This document shows positions 45,211 to 57,082 of a DNA stretch of 64,000 nucleotides, piece after piece. The position numbers and the translations under genes are program-made. The stretch is from Lenzites betulinus. Lineage: Eukaryota; Basidiomycota; Agaricomycetes; Polyporales; Polyporaceae. Every line of letters begins with the position of its first letter. Position 1 is the first letter of the stretch. Under the pieces are notes generated by a model. It did no database searches, was not told the DNA's origin, and saw only the letters and a program-made list of their open reading frames with translations. The DNA lies in the NCBI GenBank assembly GCA_022264855.1, contig JABYQU010000019.1, forward strand, positions 526,941-590,940, written 5' to 3'.

Positions 45211-45890
45211 ATGCGCGGTATCGCCACCATGGATAACTTGGTCGAAATCGAGGCCGCATCGGCTCGCCTGCGACAGACTACTATCTCCCTGGCCCGTGCA
45301 CAGGTCGAAGAGCAGGCGGCCATTATGGAGGAGATGGTCGAGACCGGCTATAGCGTCGCAGATTGGGAGGACGCCATCGACCGCTTCCTGTACCGCACGG
45401 TACGTCCTATCGGCCAGTCTCCTGCTCTGCGAGCGATGCGATACTGAGCTTGCCTTCCTAGGAGTCGTACTTCTTGATTTCCCTCGGCGATACCGTGATG
45501 ACGCCTCTCCTTACTCGCGCCCGAGTGGCCTTGCGCGCCCTGGAACGACACAGCGAGTACCGCGGCGCAGTCGCAGACTTCGACCGACGACTCTTTACCA
45601 TGTCGCGCGACCTGGAAGGTGTCTTCTTAGCTGCCGCCCGCCAGCGCCTGGTCCTTCTACGCTCTCGCTCCTCTGCGATCCACAACGTTCTTGCGATCGC
45701 GGGCGCCGACCGGTCCGTGGACATGGCCCAGTCGCAGGATATCGCGGGCGCGATCGCCCGTCTTCAGCGCGACGTCGCGGCCACCCAAGACGCCTACCGT
45801 GGTGGAGAGCGCACGGTACTGGTCGACCGCCCTGAGGAGGCTGGGTGGGTCGCAGCCATGGAGGAGGTTGCGACTAATCGTTCGGGTTAG
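45211..45890 (+). CDS. Element gene 1 (left copy), conserved helical protein of unknown function
   Basis: Two exons, 45211-45399 and 45462-45890, with a GT-AG intron of 62 bp, give 205 residues; ATG 45229 is an alternative start. It reads MRGIATMDNLVEIEAASARL, then EEMVETGYSVADWEDAIDRF, SYFLISLGDTVMTPLLTRAR, RRLFTMSRDLEGVFLAAARQ and ends ATNRSG. It is probably all-helical. The right copy (58769-59447) keeps both splice sites and the same length with about 20 residue changes and no stop, which argues for past selection on the protein. I recognise no family. A virion-like or DNA-binding role can only be guessed from its place in the element. Confidence 0.7.
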
Positions 45891-46070
45891 GAAGGAGGGA
45901 AGACACCTGAAGGCAGGAGACGAATTGCGATGCGTGTAGTCTAGTCCATCGATGGATTAGATGTCTTGCGATCGGTTCCCGATTGCGACCTCGTGTGGCC
46001 CGCTCCTTCCTATAAGTCTGCGACCTGCGATGCGACCAGCCTGGTATCGCACGCCCCAGTACTCCGCGCC

Positions 46071-46674
46071 ATGGATCCCCTTCCTGACCTTGTCCGCGCT
46101 ATAGACTCTCTCTGCGGCGAACTTGTCGACCCCGCCCTCTACCAGTTAGAGTCGCAGGTTGCGACCATCGAGGGCACCCTTTCTTCCGTGGACCCGCCTG
46201 ATATCCGCCACTGGCACGTCCTTGCGACGCGTGTCCTGGTCGCCATAGTGCGTATGCTAGCTGCTTCCCAGCGCAGTCATTGACCCGTAGTCGCAGGAAG
46301 CCTGTATTGCGATGGGCTGCGACCAAGCTCTTGTGGATGCCGCGACCGCCCGCGCCCTCTCGGTCCTGCGATCGCAGACTGCGTACCCCGACCTCGGCCC
46401 CTGGTTCCTGCGAGAGAGACTTCGGTACACAGCCGCTCAAGAATGCCTTACTCTCGAAGTGACTCGCGCCCAGCTACGTTTATTGGTGTCGCGGGCCGAC
46501 GCGGCTCGCGGAGTGGCCAGTCGCGCGGGCGGGGCCGGGCATACATTGTCTTCTGCTCTCTCCAGCATCCGAGGGGCTTCGGCGCGCGCCTTGCGGGGAA
46601 CTGAGCACGCGCTTACCGAATTAGGGGAGATGGAGGGCATCGGCCTCGGTGCCGCGGGGGCGGGACTGGACTAG
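46071..46674 (+). CDS. Element gene 2 (left copy), helical protein of unknown function
   Basis: The spliced frame starts at ATG 46071 with MDPLPDLVRAIDSLCGELVD. It crosses an intron (GTGCGT after VLVAI, AG in CCCGTAG just before SQEACIAMGCDQALVDAATA) and continues LGPWFLRERLRYTAAQECLT to GLGAAGAGLD. Total is about 185 residues, Ala/Leu-rich and helical. In the right copy the acceptor AG is lost and the 3' end is replaced by gag sequence, so only the left copy can be whole. No known domain. Confidence 0.6.
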
Positions 46675-47105
46675 TCAGGGGAGGCGGGCCGCCCGAAACG
46701 GAGGAGTAGGGAAGCCCGGCGCGGCCGCCGTTTGGCGTCTATGGTGTATTTCTGGCGCGCCAATCCTAGCTCTGGCATTTGCGACCCGTTGCGATCGGGG
46801 TACGATCTGGTGGGAACGCGTCGCGCGCTCCGCTGCGCTCTGAATGTACCCGCGTAGCGCCTGTTCGACTGGGTCGCGGCGCGTCAGCGCTAAGTCTCCG
46901 TGCGCTGGAAATTTTGCTTCCGCGATGCTTCGGCGCTTGACGTGCCGCGTGCTTGCGACTGTCAGCGCTTCCCGACCCTGCGCTGCTGCCGTCCGCGGGG
47001 AGGGGACTGCGAACAGCTAAGTACTCGTCGCATCGGTCGCTGGACTCTTGCTCTCTTCGACCTCTCTCCGCTTACTCCCCCGCTTGCTTCATCATCCCGC
47101 ACGCC

Positions 47106-49701
47106 ATGGCCAGCTCCTCTACGCCCGCCGCCAAGAAAGGCAAAGGTCGCGCCGACCCCGCGACCGTCTGCGCCGAGACCGTAGAGTACCTCGAGGACTT
47201 GTTCAAGGCCGCTCCCGAGGGCGTCGCAGGCCCTTCCGACTACGCCGCCTTCGCCTTCTCCGCCTTGGGATGGATCGTACGTCCCTTGCGACTGCGACCG
47301 CTCTCTCTTGCTGACTTGCCTCTCCAGCACCGCCTAGAGCGCTACGACGCCGAGCCCGCGCTAGTCGCTCGGTGGGGCGACCGCGTGTTCGCGGCCGTCG
47401 ACGCGGGGCTCGGCGGCTACTCGGGCGCGGACGACCCCTCTCGCGACGACCTATACGTCGCCGCGCGCGAGCGCGCCGCCGCCGCCCTGGTCGCGCGACG
47501 CGAGGAAGAGGCCCGTAGCGAGATCGAGGCTCGTCGCAAGGTTTGGGCAGACGCGCGCGCCGCGGCCGCGGACTCGGACGACGAAGACGACGTCCCCCTT
47601 GCGACCGCCGCCCCAGCTCGCCCCGCTCCGCCCGCTCCTCCCACTGCTCCCCGGACCCGTGCGATGATGCGAGCGTCCAACGCCCCTCCGATCGCGGTGA
47701 AGGCTCCGGCCGCGACCAAGTCCGCGCCCCCGCAAAGCTCGCGCCTGCGATCCAGCTCGCGCCTGCGATCAAGCTCGCGCCCGCGACCAAGCCCGCGCCG
47801 CGACCAAGCCCGCCTCCACGCTGAAGGTCACTCCCGTGGCCAAGTCCGCGCCCGCGCCTGCCCCCTCGACGCCCCAGAAGTCCGCCGCGCCGGCCGCGAC
47901 CGCTCCCACAACCTCGCCCATCTCTCCGGCTGGCCCTTCGCGCAAGCGCGCCCGCGAAGGCGAGGACTTCGTGCTGGTCACGAAGCGACCGCGGACTGGT
48001 GAGGGCTTCGAGCCTGCGACCTACCCGCCGGGTGCGCGCCTGCCCTCGGGCAAGGAGGCGGTAAGTCCTTGTCTCGTCCGTCTGCGACCACGCTAACCCA
48101 CCCCTTCTATAGTGTGCGCAGTGCCAAACACTTGCGCGCCCCCGATGCGTCCTGCGTCGCGGGGTGCGCAAGTGCGATCGCTGCGTGTACTCGCAGAAGG
48201 GGTGTTATGCCGCCGGCCACATCGACTATGGAGAGTGGTACGACAGCAACGGCTTCGACCGCGGTACGTCGCAAACTGCGCCCCCTTTGCATTTTCTTGC
48301 GATATTGACCTCTTTCCTCGGCCTAGCGAACCCGCCCATCGGGCACATCTGGCGTGCGGTCCTGACCGCGAAAGGCCGCCCCTCCGACATCCCAGAGTGC
48401 TGCCGCTTGCCCGAAGGAGTCACGGAAGAGCAGGCGACCGCCCAGGAGATCGTCGACATCACAGCCGGTGTCGTCGCGCAACACGCCGCCCCTGCGATCG
48501 CGACCGACCCCACGCCTGCTGCCGCGGCGGTGACCGCTCCCGCGACCACGCCTGCGACCGCGCCGGGGGCCACGCCGAAGACTCCATCCAAGGCCGCGCC
48601 GGCGACCGCGATTACGCCCAAAGGGACGGGGTCCTTCCTCCTCAGGCCCTTCCCTCCTCGCGCATCGACGCCTCCGCCCGCTCCTCGCGCCCCGACGCCC
48701 CCTTCTGCGATCGCGGCCGCTCGCGAGGAAGACATCACCATGGCTCCCTCAAGCGCGGCCCAGGACGCGGAGCGCCTCCCGTCGGTTTTGGTGAGCCAGC
48801 TATTCCCTCCGGTAGAGTACACCCGGCTGATCGTGACCTACCCCGGCCAGGAGGACCTCCTCCGCATCCAGGCTCGACCCTCGCGCACATATGGGGCCTC
48901 GCGTACCATCGCGGGCGTGCCGAGCCCATGCGAGCACCGCCGCTGAAGCCGCGACCGACCATGCCCTGCAATCACGACCTCGCCCACGCCTGCGACCGCA
49001 GCCACAGCCGCTCCCGCGACCACGCCTGCGACCGCGCCAGAGGCCAGGCCGAAGACCACGCCCAAGGCGACGACAAAGACCGCGATTATGCCCAAGGGGA
49101 CGGGCTCTTTCCTCCTCAAGCCCTTCCCTCCTCGTGTTGCCACGCCTCCGCCCGTCCCTCGTGTCCCAACCCTCCTTCTGCGATTGCGGCTGCTCGCGAG
49201 GAGGACATCACGCTGGCCCCTTCAAGCACCGCGCAGGACGCGGAGCGCCTCCCGTCGGTTTTGGTGAGCCAGCTCTTCCCTCCGGTAGAGTACACCCGCT
49301 GATCGTGACCTACCCCGGCCAGGAGGACCTCCTCCCATCCAGGCTCGACCCCGCGCACTATGGGGCCTCGCGTACCATCGCGGGCGTGTCGAGCCCTTCG
49401 ACTTCCCGATCGCGCGCCCCTGACTCCGCCGCCAATGCTCTGCGATCGCACCGGTCGCAGGTCCTTCCCGTCTCGCGCCCCGCGCTCGCCCGACTGCGAC
49501 GCGGACTGCCTCCCTCCTGCCGGCGGGCCACCGCGCGACGAGGAGGTAGACGACTTGGAGAACGTCCCCGGCATGACCGAGGACCGCCGCCTGCTCATCC
49601 TCGCTTACCGCCAGGAGCGCGCCTTCCTACGGGCCCGCATCTCCGCGCTGACCCATCAGGTCGCGACTTCAGGAGCGCGAGAGACTACTGCTCGGGCTTG
49701 A
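47106..49701 (+). pseudogene. Element gene 3, Cys-rich (C-x2-C) protein, frameshifted
   Basis: Exon 1 (MASSSTPAAKKGKGRADPAT...FSALGWI) splices at GTACGT/CTCCAG into HRLERYDAEPALVARWGDR and an Arg/Ala/Glu-rich helix. A low-complexity Ala/Pro/Lys region (about 47.7-47.9 kb) has frame breaks. A possible nuclear signal, SRKRAREGEDFVLVTKRPR, follows. The next exon codes a Cys cluster: CAQCQTLARPRCVL, RKCDRCVYSQKGCYAAGH, recalling zinc-binding modules. Then comes ANPPIGHIWRAVLTAKGRPS, a Pro/Ala region and a late MTEDRRLLILAYRQERAFLR segment. A 450-bp tandem duplication (48480-49398) disrupts the C-terminal half. DNA binding is inferred from the Cys cluster only. Confidence 0.6.
48480..49398 (+). 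repeat. Tandem duplication inside element gene 3, period about 460 bp
   Basis: Units about 48480-48938 and 48947-49398 share GACCACGCCTGCGACCGCGCC, the GACGGG-TC-TTCCTCCTCA run, GCGGAGCGCCTCCCGTCGGT and TTTTGGTGAGCCAGCT. They also share the run from CCTCCGGTAGAGTACACCCG to GGGGCCTCGCGTACC. The second unit has small deletions, for example CCCGGCTGATC to CCCGCTGATC, that shift the frame. Confidence 0.88.
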
Positions 49702-50186
49702 GTGGAGCGCGGCAGACTTGGAGCCGGAGGATAGGCTGCGATCGCGACTTAGGTAGTTTCTTGGGCTCTTATGTATCTAGTCGCGCGCCGCCGATGTCGC
49801 AGGTAGGAGGTGCTCGGACTTGTATATACGTCTTGGCATGCACTTGCCTGCGTCGCATCGCTGTTCCGTCGGTGGCCGCCGGTCGTCTCTTCTTGATGTA
49901 TTGTAGCACGCGATCGAGCTGTCGCGTAGTCGTCGCAAGTGGGCCAATACACGTCGCTTCCCCCTTGTCCGTTCTCGTCCTAAAGAGTGTGAATGGAGAG
50001 GTCGCAAGTGCGACCGCTCTGAGAAACATAAATAGGGGTATAGAGTCGCCCTTGCGACGGTGGTACGCTTGCGACCGCGACCTCAGTCTGATTCGTCGCC
50101 TTCGCTGCCCCCTGGCCCTGCGAATACTGGCGGCTCGTCTAAGACTTCTGGTTCCGGGTCTTCTGTACCGTCGTCCTCGGATGCGA
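49702..50186. other. Convergent spacer between gene 3 and the integrase end
   Basis: 3' flanks of oppositely oriented genes. Short frames here have no domain. If the minus-strand gag-pol were a standard LTR element, its 3' LTR would be expected here; I could not identify one that matches sequence upstream of gag. Confidence 0.45.
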
Positions 50187-51887
50187 CTAGCTCGTGTAGC
50201 CTTTTCCTGAGATATCTGCGAACCCTTCAGGTAGGGGTATAGCCTTGCGAGCTAGGTACGGGATGACTCGAAAGGCTGCGACCGGTCGGTGGAGCACTGA
50301 GCCATCCAGTTCGCAGAGTACGTATGCGCCCCGCGATTGCGGGACACTACCACTAGCGGGCCTGTATACCCGGTCGCATCTTGCATTCAGCGACTTCTCG
50401 ATCTGCGTATGTCGCATGAGGACCAGGGCCCCGGGTTGAAGTCGAAGTCGGTATGGTCGCAGCGTGATCGCGCTCGAACTTCAGGGCGGCCTCCACTCTC
50501 GCTCAGTAGACCCTTGAGTGTAGTGTAGCTAGCTGCCCTTGCCGCTTTTGAAGTTCAATCGCCCGTCGCGCGATGAGGTCTTCGGTTGACAGAAGCTTTT
50601 CTGGCGCGGGCATGAGGTAGGTCGCCTCTGCGATATCCATAGGGAGGATAGGGTGGCAACCTGTGACCGCGAAATAGGGCGAACAGCCCATACGTTTGCG
50701 GACCATGATGTGATCCGCCCAGAATACGTAGGGTGCGACCTGCGACCACTTGGTCTGGTCGCCGTCCGCCGCCTTGAATAGCAGCTGTCGCAGATAAAAT
50801 GCGACCTCTCGACGATCCCGTTGGCCTTGGAATTGTATGCGCTGATACGGATATGGGGGAGGCCATATTTGCGCTGTAGTCTTCCGGCTGCGCTGACGAA
50901 GGCCGACCCATTGTCGGTCACAATCTCCGAGGGTGCGCCCCATCGGCAGTACAAGTCTTGGAGGAGGAAGTCGGTGATGACCTTGTCTGTTTCTACTCGC
51001 AACATGCGCCATTCCGTCCATGCCGAGACGGAGCATTGCGCTGCGACAATATTGCGGAACCCGCCGGACGCCGGCATCTTCATGGTGTCCACGTACCATC
51101 GTACAAAGAGCGCGCCTGGTCGCGCGACCGTGGGTGGGATCAGGATCTTGCGATGTGATCGCACTTGGCACAGGTGACACGTCTTGATGTACCAGGACAC
51201 GTCCTCTCGTAGGGAGGGCCACCAGAAGCGTTCTGTGACCATCTGGAGCGTTGCGTAGTTGCCTCGGTGTCCTAGCTCGTCGTGCGCTCCCTGTAGTATA
51301 CTGAAACGTCGCTCGGGTCGCACTACTATCTTGTGCGCGCCTTGTGCGTCCTTCTTCCACAACCATTGGTCGTCGCAGAAGAATCCTTGTGCGTACTTGA
51401 TCAGAGACGCGTACTGGCTATCCGTGAGGCCCAGTGGTCGCTGGAGCGTTCGAAGCCAGTCCGCAACTAGTCGCAGCCGCGCGTCGGCTTTGTTCGAGTG
51501 CTCGTTAGACGGTAGCTCGGTCTCTTGGTCTATCGCGGCCGCCTCTGCTTCTGTGTCGCTGCTCGCGCGATCCTCCCCCTCACTGAAATTTCGACCGTCC
51601 TCGGTCGCTTCGGATAACTCCAACATTGCGATCGCAGGCGTCTTGCGTCGCAGACGCGATGGTGGGGCTAGGATATGGTGCATGAAGCCATGGACCTTGT
51701 CTATCCAGTCCTCGAATTCGTCTGGATCTTCCGTGGGGTCATCATCGGGTTGCGGGTTGCGATGCGACAGGCCGTCTGGGCCATGTGACGTGCCCGGCAC
51801 ATGTACCAGGTGGAAGTGGAAAGTGAGGATACCCAAGATCCAGCGGTTGATGCTTGCGCTGGGCGCGAGGTCCGGATTCTGTAGCAT
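50187..51887 (-). pseudogene. Gypsy-type integrase (zinc finger, DDE core, C-terminal domain), frameshifted
   Basis: After the end of RNase H (HVPGTSHGPDGLSHRNP) the frame carries the H2C2 finger: HDELGHRGNYATLQMVTE and YIKTCHLC. The DDE core follows with WYVDTMKMPASGG, IVTDNGSAFVSAAG and YNSKANGIVERSHF. A shift near 50845 moves the frame to VFWADHIMVRKRMGCSPYFA and LLSTEDLIARRAIELQKRQG. A later piece (to 50187) has GAYVLCELDGSVLHRPVAAF and RVIPYLARKAIPLPEGF, typical of the C-terminus of this basidiomycete gypsy family. All three catalytic residues are present but the chain is broken. Confidence 0.85.
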
Positions 51888-51899
51888 TCCGCGGATATA

Positions 51900-53858
51900 C
51901 CGCGCGTCGACCTCGACTATGAGGTTGCGACTCCTACTAGGTAGATCTTGGTCGCCTGTAGTGCGCGGAACAGACCATAGAGCTCTAGTTTCGGTTGCGA
52001 GAAGTGCGCTTCGCGCTCGTTGAGGGTGATGGACCCGAAGCGGCTATAATAGCGCTTGCGAAGGTCATCTGGGTCGCATTGGCAGAGGTGGTAGCCTACC
52101 GCAATGTAGGATGTGTCGACTGCTAGCACCACTGGTGCTCCATTGTTGTAGTCGATCGCCCGTAGGCGGGGGAGCCAGGAGCGCCTCTCGCAAATCGTCC
52201 ATTGCTGCGATCTGTGCCTCTCCGAATTCGAATGGGGCGTCTTTCCTTGTGAGTGCGACCAGAGCGTGAGCCCGTTGCGCGAAGTTGCGTATGAAGATCC
52301 TTGCGACGCCTACGGTCCCCAGGAAGGCGCGTACCTCAGAGAGGTCCTTGCATGTGCGCCACTTCTTGATTGCTGCGACGCGCGATTCGTCTGGCTTGCG
52401 ACCTTCGGGGGTGCACCGGTGCCCTACCACCAGTATTCGCGGGCGCAGAGGATTGACTTCTTCCCAGAGAACGTCCCGCCTGCGTACTTCATGCGCTGGA
52501 CAATGCGATTATTGTTCTGGAAGTGTTCCCAGACAAAACGACGGATCCCTGGGTTCTCTGGGATGGTCTCGTAGGTCCCTCCTTCGTCGCGATAGTCTGA
52601 CGCAGGCCCCTTACAGGGCACGTCGTCGATGTAGGGGACAGTGATCTCAGGTATTTCCGGTCGCAGGATGTAGGTGACGTCGTCATGGAAAATTGGTATG
52701 GAATTCGACCATCCCATAGGGAGGGTACAGTGTCGCAGCGCCCCGTAGGGTGTCTGGAAGGTCGTGAGGTCGCGCGATGACTCTGCGATCAGTCTCTCGT
52801 CGTACCCCACTAGAGATGAAGATCGCGCCGCAGGCACGACCCCGAACTGTTCCGCTAGGTAGTCGGGCGTAGGTGTTACTCCAGAGTGTTGGATGGTAAC
52901 CTTGTTGAGTGGCTCTAGACTGTGTACAATTCGCAGCGACTTGGTGTCCTTTTTGAGGACGCAGAACCATCGCGACTGATAGGAGGAGTTGGATGGCTCG
53001 TAGACGCCGGCTGCGATCTTCTTCTTGAGCATGTCGCAGACCTCGCGGTAGAGGCCGGGGGTATAGGGATATTGCGCTCTACCCAGGTGTGTGTGGTAGC
53101 ACAGGAAACTCGACGGGAGGGAAGAATTCGGGCTTGAAGCAGCCGCGCTCTGTGTCGTCCCACGCGAACGCCTCGTTGTGTTGTCACATGAAGTTGTGTA
53201 GAAGTTTGCGCTCTTCCGCCCATAGGAAGTCGCCTCCATGCGCTTCATCCATGGCTTGCTTGCGCTCTTCGGTATAGCGCCCAGTCGGTACAAACGGGGG
53301 CAGTCGCGGATGCAGTCTAGGCATCCCAGCTAAAGGGTCGCCGGTGATGTTGCGCTCTATGCGGAACTGGCCCGGTACGGTGCCTAGTACCGGTCGCACC
53401 TTCTGCGCCACGGGCTTGTACTTCTTTTTAGACTGTATGAAGATCCCGGCTGGGGATGTCTGCGTCGCGGTTTGCGACCGAGGTGCGACCACAAAGGAAC
53501 CTGTGTCGGTTTTGTACACGAATGTGAACGGCCTTTGCTGGCGCCCAGAGGCTAGGGGGGTATCGGGGACCGCAGGTTGCGCCGCGGTCGCAGGAGCTTT
53601 GTCTGGCCCACGGGTGGTTGCAGACTGGGCCCTCAGAGGAGTCGCAGGGGAGAAGAAAGACGAGGAATCGCGGGTCGCAGACAGGATACTGGGTTCGCTT
53701 TGTGGTTCTTTTGATGATAAGTGGGCTTCCATAAAGCCCGAGAGACGGTCGCACGCAGATAAGTAGATAGCAGGGATAGAGAGAGAAGTGTCCGATAACT
53801 GGGTATATGCGCAGATCTGCGGTATGCCGAACTCTTCGGTAATGACCACCGTGATCAC
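51900..53858 (-). pseudogene. Gypsy reverse transcriptase and RNase H, frameshifted
   Basis: The N-terminal linker reads YKPVAQKVRPVLGTVPGQFR and VPTGRYTEERKQAMDEAHGG. RT follows with SRWFCVLKKDTKSLRIVHSL, TTFQTPYGALRHCTLPMGWS and the catalytic box VPYIDDVPCKG (YIDD). The connection shows VGHRCTPEGRKPDESRVAAI and AFLGTVGVARIFIRNFAQRA. RNase H has VLAVDTSYIAVGYHL and GSITLNEREAHFSQPKLELY. At least three frame changes occur (about 53.2, 52.43 and 51.9-52.1 kb). Family assignment is firm; activity is lost. Confidence 0.87.
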
Positions 53859-53871
53859 ATCGCCGTTGCAA

Positions 53872-54528
53872 CTAATCAGATCCTCTACTCGCGGGCTTGG
53901 GGGTCGGTTGGGCCCGAAAGCGAGCGCGACCGCGGGTTACGGTCGGGATAGTCGTGATCTGTCCTGTGTTCGGACACTTGATCGTGATCGTCTGGTCCTC
54001 GTTCTCGAAATTCTTGACGACGCTCTTGGTCAGGACGTCGAACGGTCGCCCTAGTAGGAGGTCATAGGCCGCGTTCTGTATCACATGTACTTGGAGGTAC
54101 AGTACAATCTCTGCGACCACAAAGGGGACGTTCCGCACGAGCCCCAGCGACTGGTCGACCTCTCCGTTCGCAGACTGCATATTGAGGCGAATGGTAGGGT
54201 CGTACGAGAGTCCTAACGCGTGGCAGACGTGCTCGGACATCGCAATGATCATACATCCCGGGTCGACGATAGCCTCGACATACTCTTTCGAGTCTACCAG
54301 CCCCACGATAGAGCGTAGGGTGTGCGACTCCTTTGCGACCGTAAGGGAAGCCTTGTCCGGTCCCGGCGCGGTCTTGCACAAGTATACTTCGTAAGGGTCC
54401 GGCAGTATGAAGCCTCCAGGTTCAAGCGGGTCGCCGCTGCAGGATAGCTGTCGATGACTTCGTTTACGTCTGCGAATGCGACCGTACGAGTCGCAGGGGG
54501 GACTCTCTTTGGTGTGACTGCCTCCCGG
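53872..54528 (-). pseudogene. Retropepsin-like protease domain of the gypsy element
   Basis: The frame codes GFILPDPYEVYLCKTAPGPD, then EYVEAIVDPGCMIIAMSEHV with the D-P-G form of the active site that I know from this basidiomycete family. LNMQSANGEVDQSLGLVRNV and AYDLLLGRPFDVLTKSVVKN follow. The sequence next to hairpin element 2 (about 54460-54528) is in another frame and reads VNEVIDSYPAA-like text, so a frameshift lies near 54450. Confidence 0.82.
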
Positions 54529-57082
54529 CACCAGCTGATGTACTCCTGATGTATCAGGAACCGTTTAGGACTCCGCGCCGCTTTACATCAGGAACAGGAA
54601 GTGTTCCTGATGTATCATGGGCGGCCGGGAGCGCCAGCGCTGCCCTCCGGGACCTGCCTAATATGGTAGGCAGGCCCGGGGGACAGCGCTGGTGCCCCCG
54701 GGAGTCTCTAATCCGTTATCTAATGCAGATAATGGCATTATCTAATCTCCCCCGTACTTTCCCGCGCGCCTGTGCCTCCCTCGCAGCCACATCCCGATTA
54801 GGTAGGTCTGCCTCAGCCAGCCACCCCTGCCTGCTTGCCCGCCCTATACCTCGCTCAGTTCTCGGCCGTTTTGCTTCAAAACTAGCGCGTTTTACTCGGG
54901 GGAACCTACGCTACAATCGCGCGCAAACGAAACGGGAATCCGGTAAGTACTGACCGTGCTACAGTGGATACAGTAACAGGGTAAAAGCGGCGACAAAGAA
55001 CGGACAATATCTCGTCCGTTCTTTGTCGCCTCGGCGTGCGAATTGCTTTCCCATCACGAGGGAGTTCAGCGCGTTCGAAAGAGCCCTTATGCACGCGAAT
55101 TGGCGCACGGACGGTGGAGCTGCGCTCCGCCCACCCCGGGAGGAGTGCAGCTCCTCCTCCTCTGCGCATATTTCATTCGATTTGGCTCGAGTTTGTTTCC
55201 TTCAGTAACTAATACATTATATTACACAGGAAAGACGTTTTAAAGTCAACGCAGGGCCCAGAAACTCGTCGAGGAGGGTGGGTAGTAGTGTGACTACTAC
55301 CCACCTTCCTCGATGTATATCTCTGCCAGTTCTGCGCGTATCGCTGCGCAGAAGGCACCGTCAGAACGCGGCGCAACACAGCGTTCTAACGGTGCCCTTT
55401 GCGCGTCGATCCGACCGCAGCTACCCTCGCAATACGGCATCCTGTGTTCCATACAGTGTAATAACATGCTGTAGCGATAGAACCATGTAGAGTCCTTCAA
55501 ATTCAATTTTGTTTCCTTCCTCATATCAGTGCTGGCCGTCGCTATGCGTACACCGGAGTATAGGACAATCGGAGGCCATCCCGATGTGTAATCTACTTAT
55601 CTATGACCAGAATGTATACCCTTGCTGCGCACGATCCGCGAAACCGATTGTGATCAACGCCCGCATGCGTATTGCTACATAGAACCGCTAGATGTATACA
55701 GAATCTCAAGGGAAACGGACGAGAACTGACGGAGATATTGTGTTATCACTGCAGACATGCAGGTAGCCGCCCACCGTCTTAAGACGGTCTCGGGCGGCTT
55801 CAGCAAGTCTGTATGTATAGCACAGTACATACAGACCCTGTAGAACACTTTGTAGAGCAGTAATTCGAGTTCTTCGCCGATTTTCACGTTCTTGGGCTCG
55901 TCTGAAAGCTGTATACGACTGCTATCTAGCCACCTATTTCATGAATATATTTGTGGTCTCAGTAGCTCTGTATCAGCTAACTTAGTGTGCACTAGTTGCA
56001 GTTTTCGAGTTTTTAATAACTTCCTGTGTTTTTTGAGGACAGATGGATCTCCATTGCTATATAGGAGGTAGATATAGTACATTAGGAATCAAATAACATG
56101 TATGCAGTGTTCCAGAGTACCTGTGAAGAGATGGAAGGGGGGTGAGCAGCTGGGGGGGGGAGGAGGAGCAGAGAGGGATAGCGACGCGCTGCGTGGTCGT
56201 ATCGCCGCGCAAAAGGCAACGCCAGAGAGCAGCATTCCGCCGCTTTCTGGCGTTGCCTTTTGCGCGGCGATACGCGCCGAAACGGCAGTGCTATGCGTCG
56301 AGGAAGGTGGGTAGTATTTCACTACTACCCACCCTCCTCGACGCGCTTCTGGGCCGTAGTTTGTTCGTAAAACGTACCATCTGTGTGCTACAATGTATTA
56401 GTAGCTAAAAGAAACAAAGACGAGCAAAAAAGAACGAACAATGAGCACAGGAGGAGGAGCTGCACTCCCCCTGGGGTGGGCGGAGCGCAGCTCCACCGTC
56501 CGTCGGCCGTTTCGCGCGCATGCGGGCTCGTTCGAACGGCAGTGATTCCCTCCTGATGGGAAAGCAGTTCGTGCGCAGAGGCGACAAAGAACGAACGAGA
56601 TATCGCCCGTTCTTTGTCGCCTCTTTTACCTTTTTACTGTATGTACTGTAGGGAAGTCATTACTTACCGGATTTCCGTTCCGTTTGCGCGCGATTGTAGC
56701 GTATTAGCACCCGAGTAAGACGCGCCAATTTTGAAGTGAATCGGCCGAGAAATGAGCGAAGGAGAAGCAGAGTAAGCAGGCATGGGTGGATGGCTGAGGC
56801 AGACCTGCCTAATCGGGATGTGGCTGAGAGGGAGACAGAGGCGCGCGCAGGAAAGCACAGGGAGATGAGATAAGCACACAATCTACATTAGATAAGAGAT
56901 AAGAGCCTCCCGGGGGCGCCAGCACTGTCCCCCGGGCCTGCCTACCATATTAGGCAGGTCCCGGAGGGCAGCGCTGGCGCTCCCGGCCGCCCGTGATACA
57001 TCAGGAACACTTCCTGTTCCTGATGTAAAGCGGCGCGGAGTCCTAAACGGTTCCTGATACATCAGAACTACAACAGGGGCTG
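54529..57082. mobile_element. Hairpin-rich inverted-arm element, copy 2 (no coding sequence)
   Basis: The element is 2554 bp, flanked by the direct repeat CTCCCGG (54522-54528 and 57083-57089), within the gag-protease region of the gypsy set. Ends CACCAGCTG and CAGGGGCTG equal those of copy 1. Arms of about 900 bp (54529-55425 and 56185-57082) are inverted around a centre homologous to that of copy 1. The same ordered hairpins are present: TTCCTG-ATGTAT-CAGGAA ends, GC-rich stem 54626-54700, the GGCGACAAAGAACGG stem near 54989-55032, the GTGGGTAGTAG stem near 55270-55312, and a central stem 55766-55798. Sequence differs from copy 1 by many substitutions, yet stems are kept. No coding potential is seen. 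Confidence 0.9.

Larger units (their letters stand above)
44452..46532 (+). repeat. Left 2.1-kb inverted repeat
   Basis: It begins TGATGCACTGGAACC and holds a terminal TCGCA-rich array (44581-44812), an ATATATACAT promoter box (44875-44884), gene 1 and most of gene 2. Homology to the right copy ends at GCGCGGGCGG near 46532. Confidence 0.88.

Noticed and set aside
48112..50210. Plus-strand ORFs of 396 and 439 codons
   Set aside because: Arg/Pro-rich alternative frames of the GC-rich gene 3 region and its tandem duplication; the spliced Cys-rich frame fits better.
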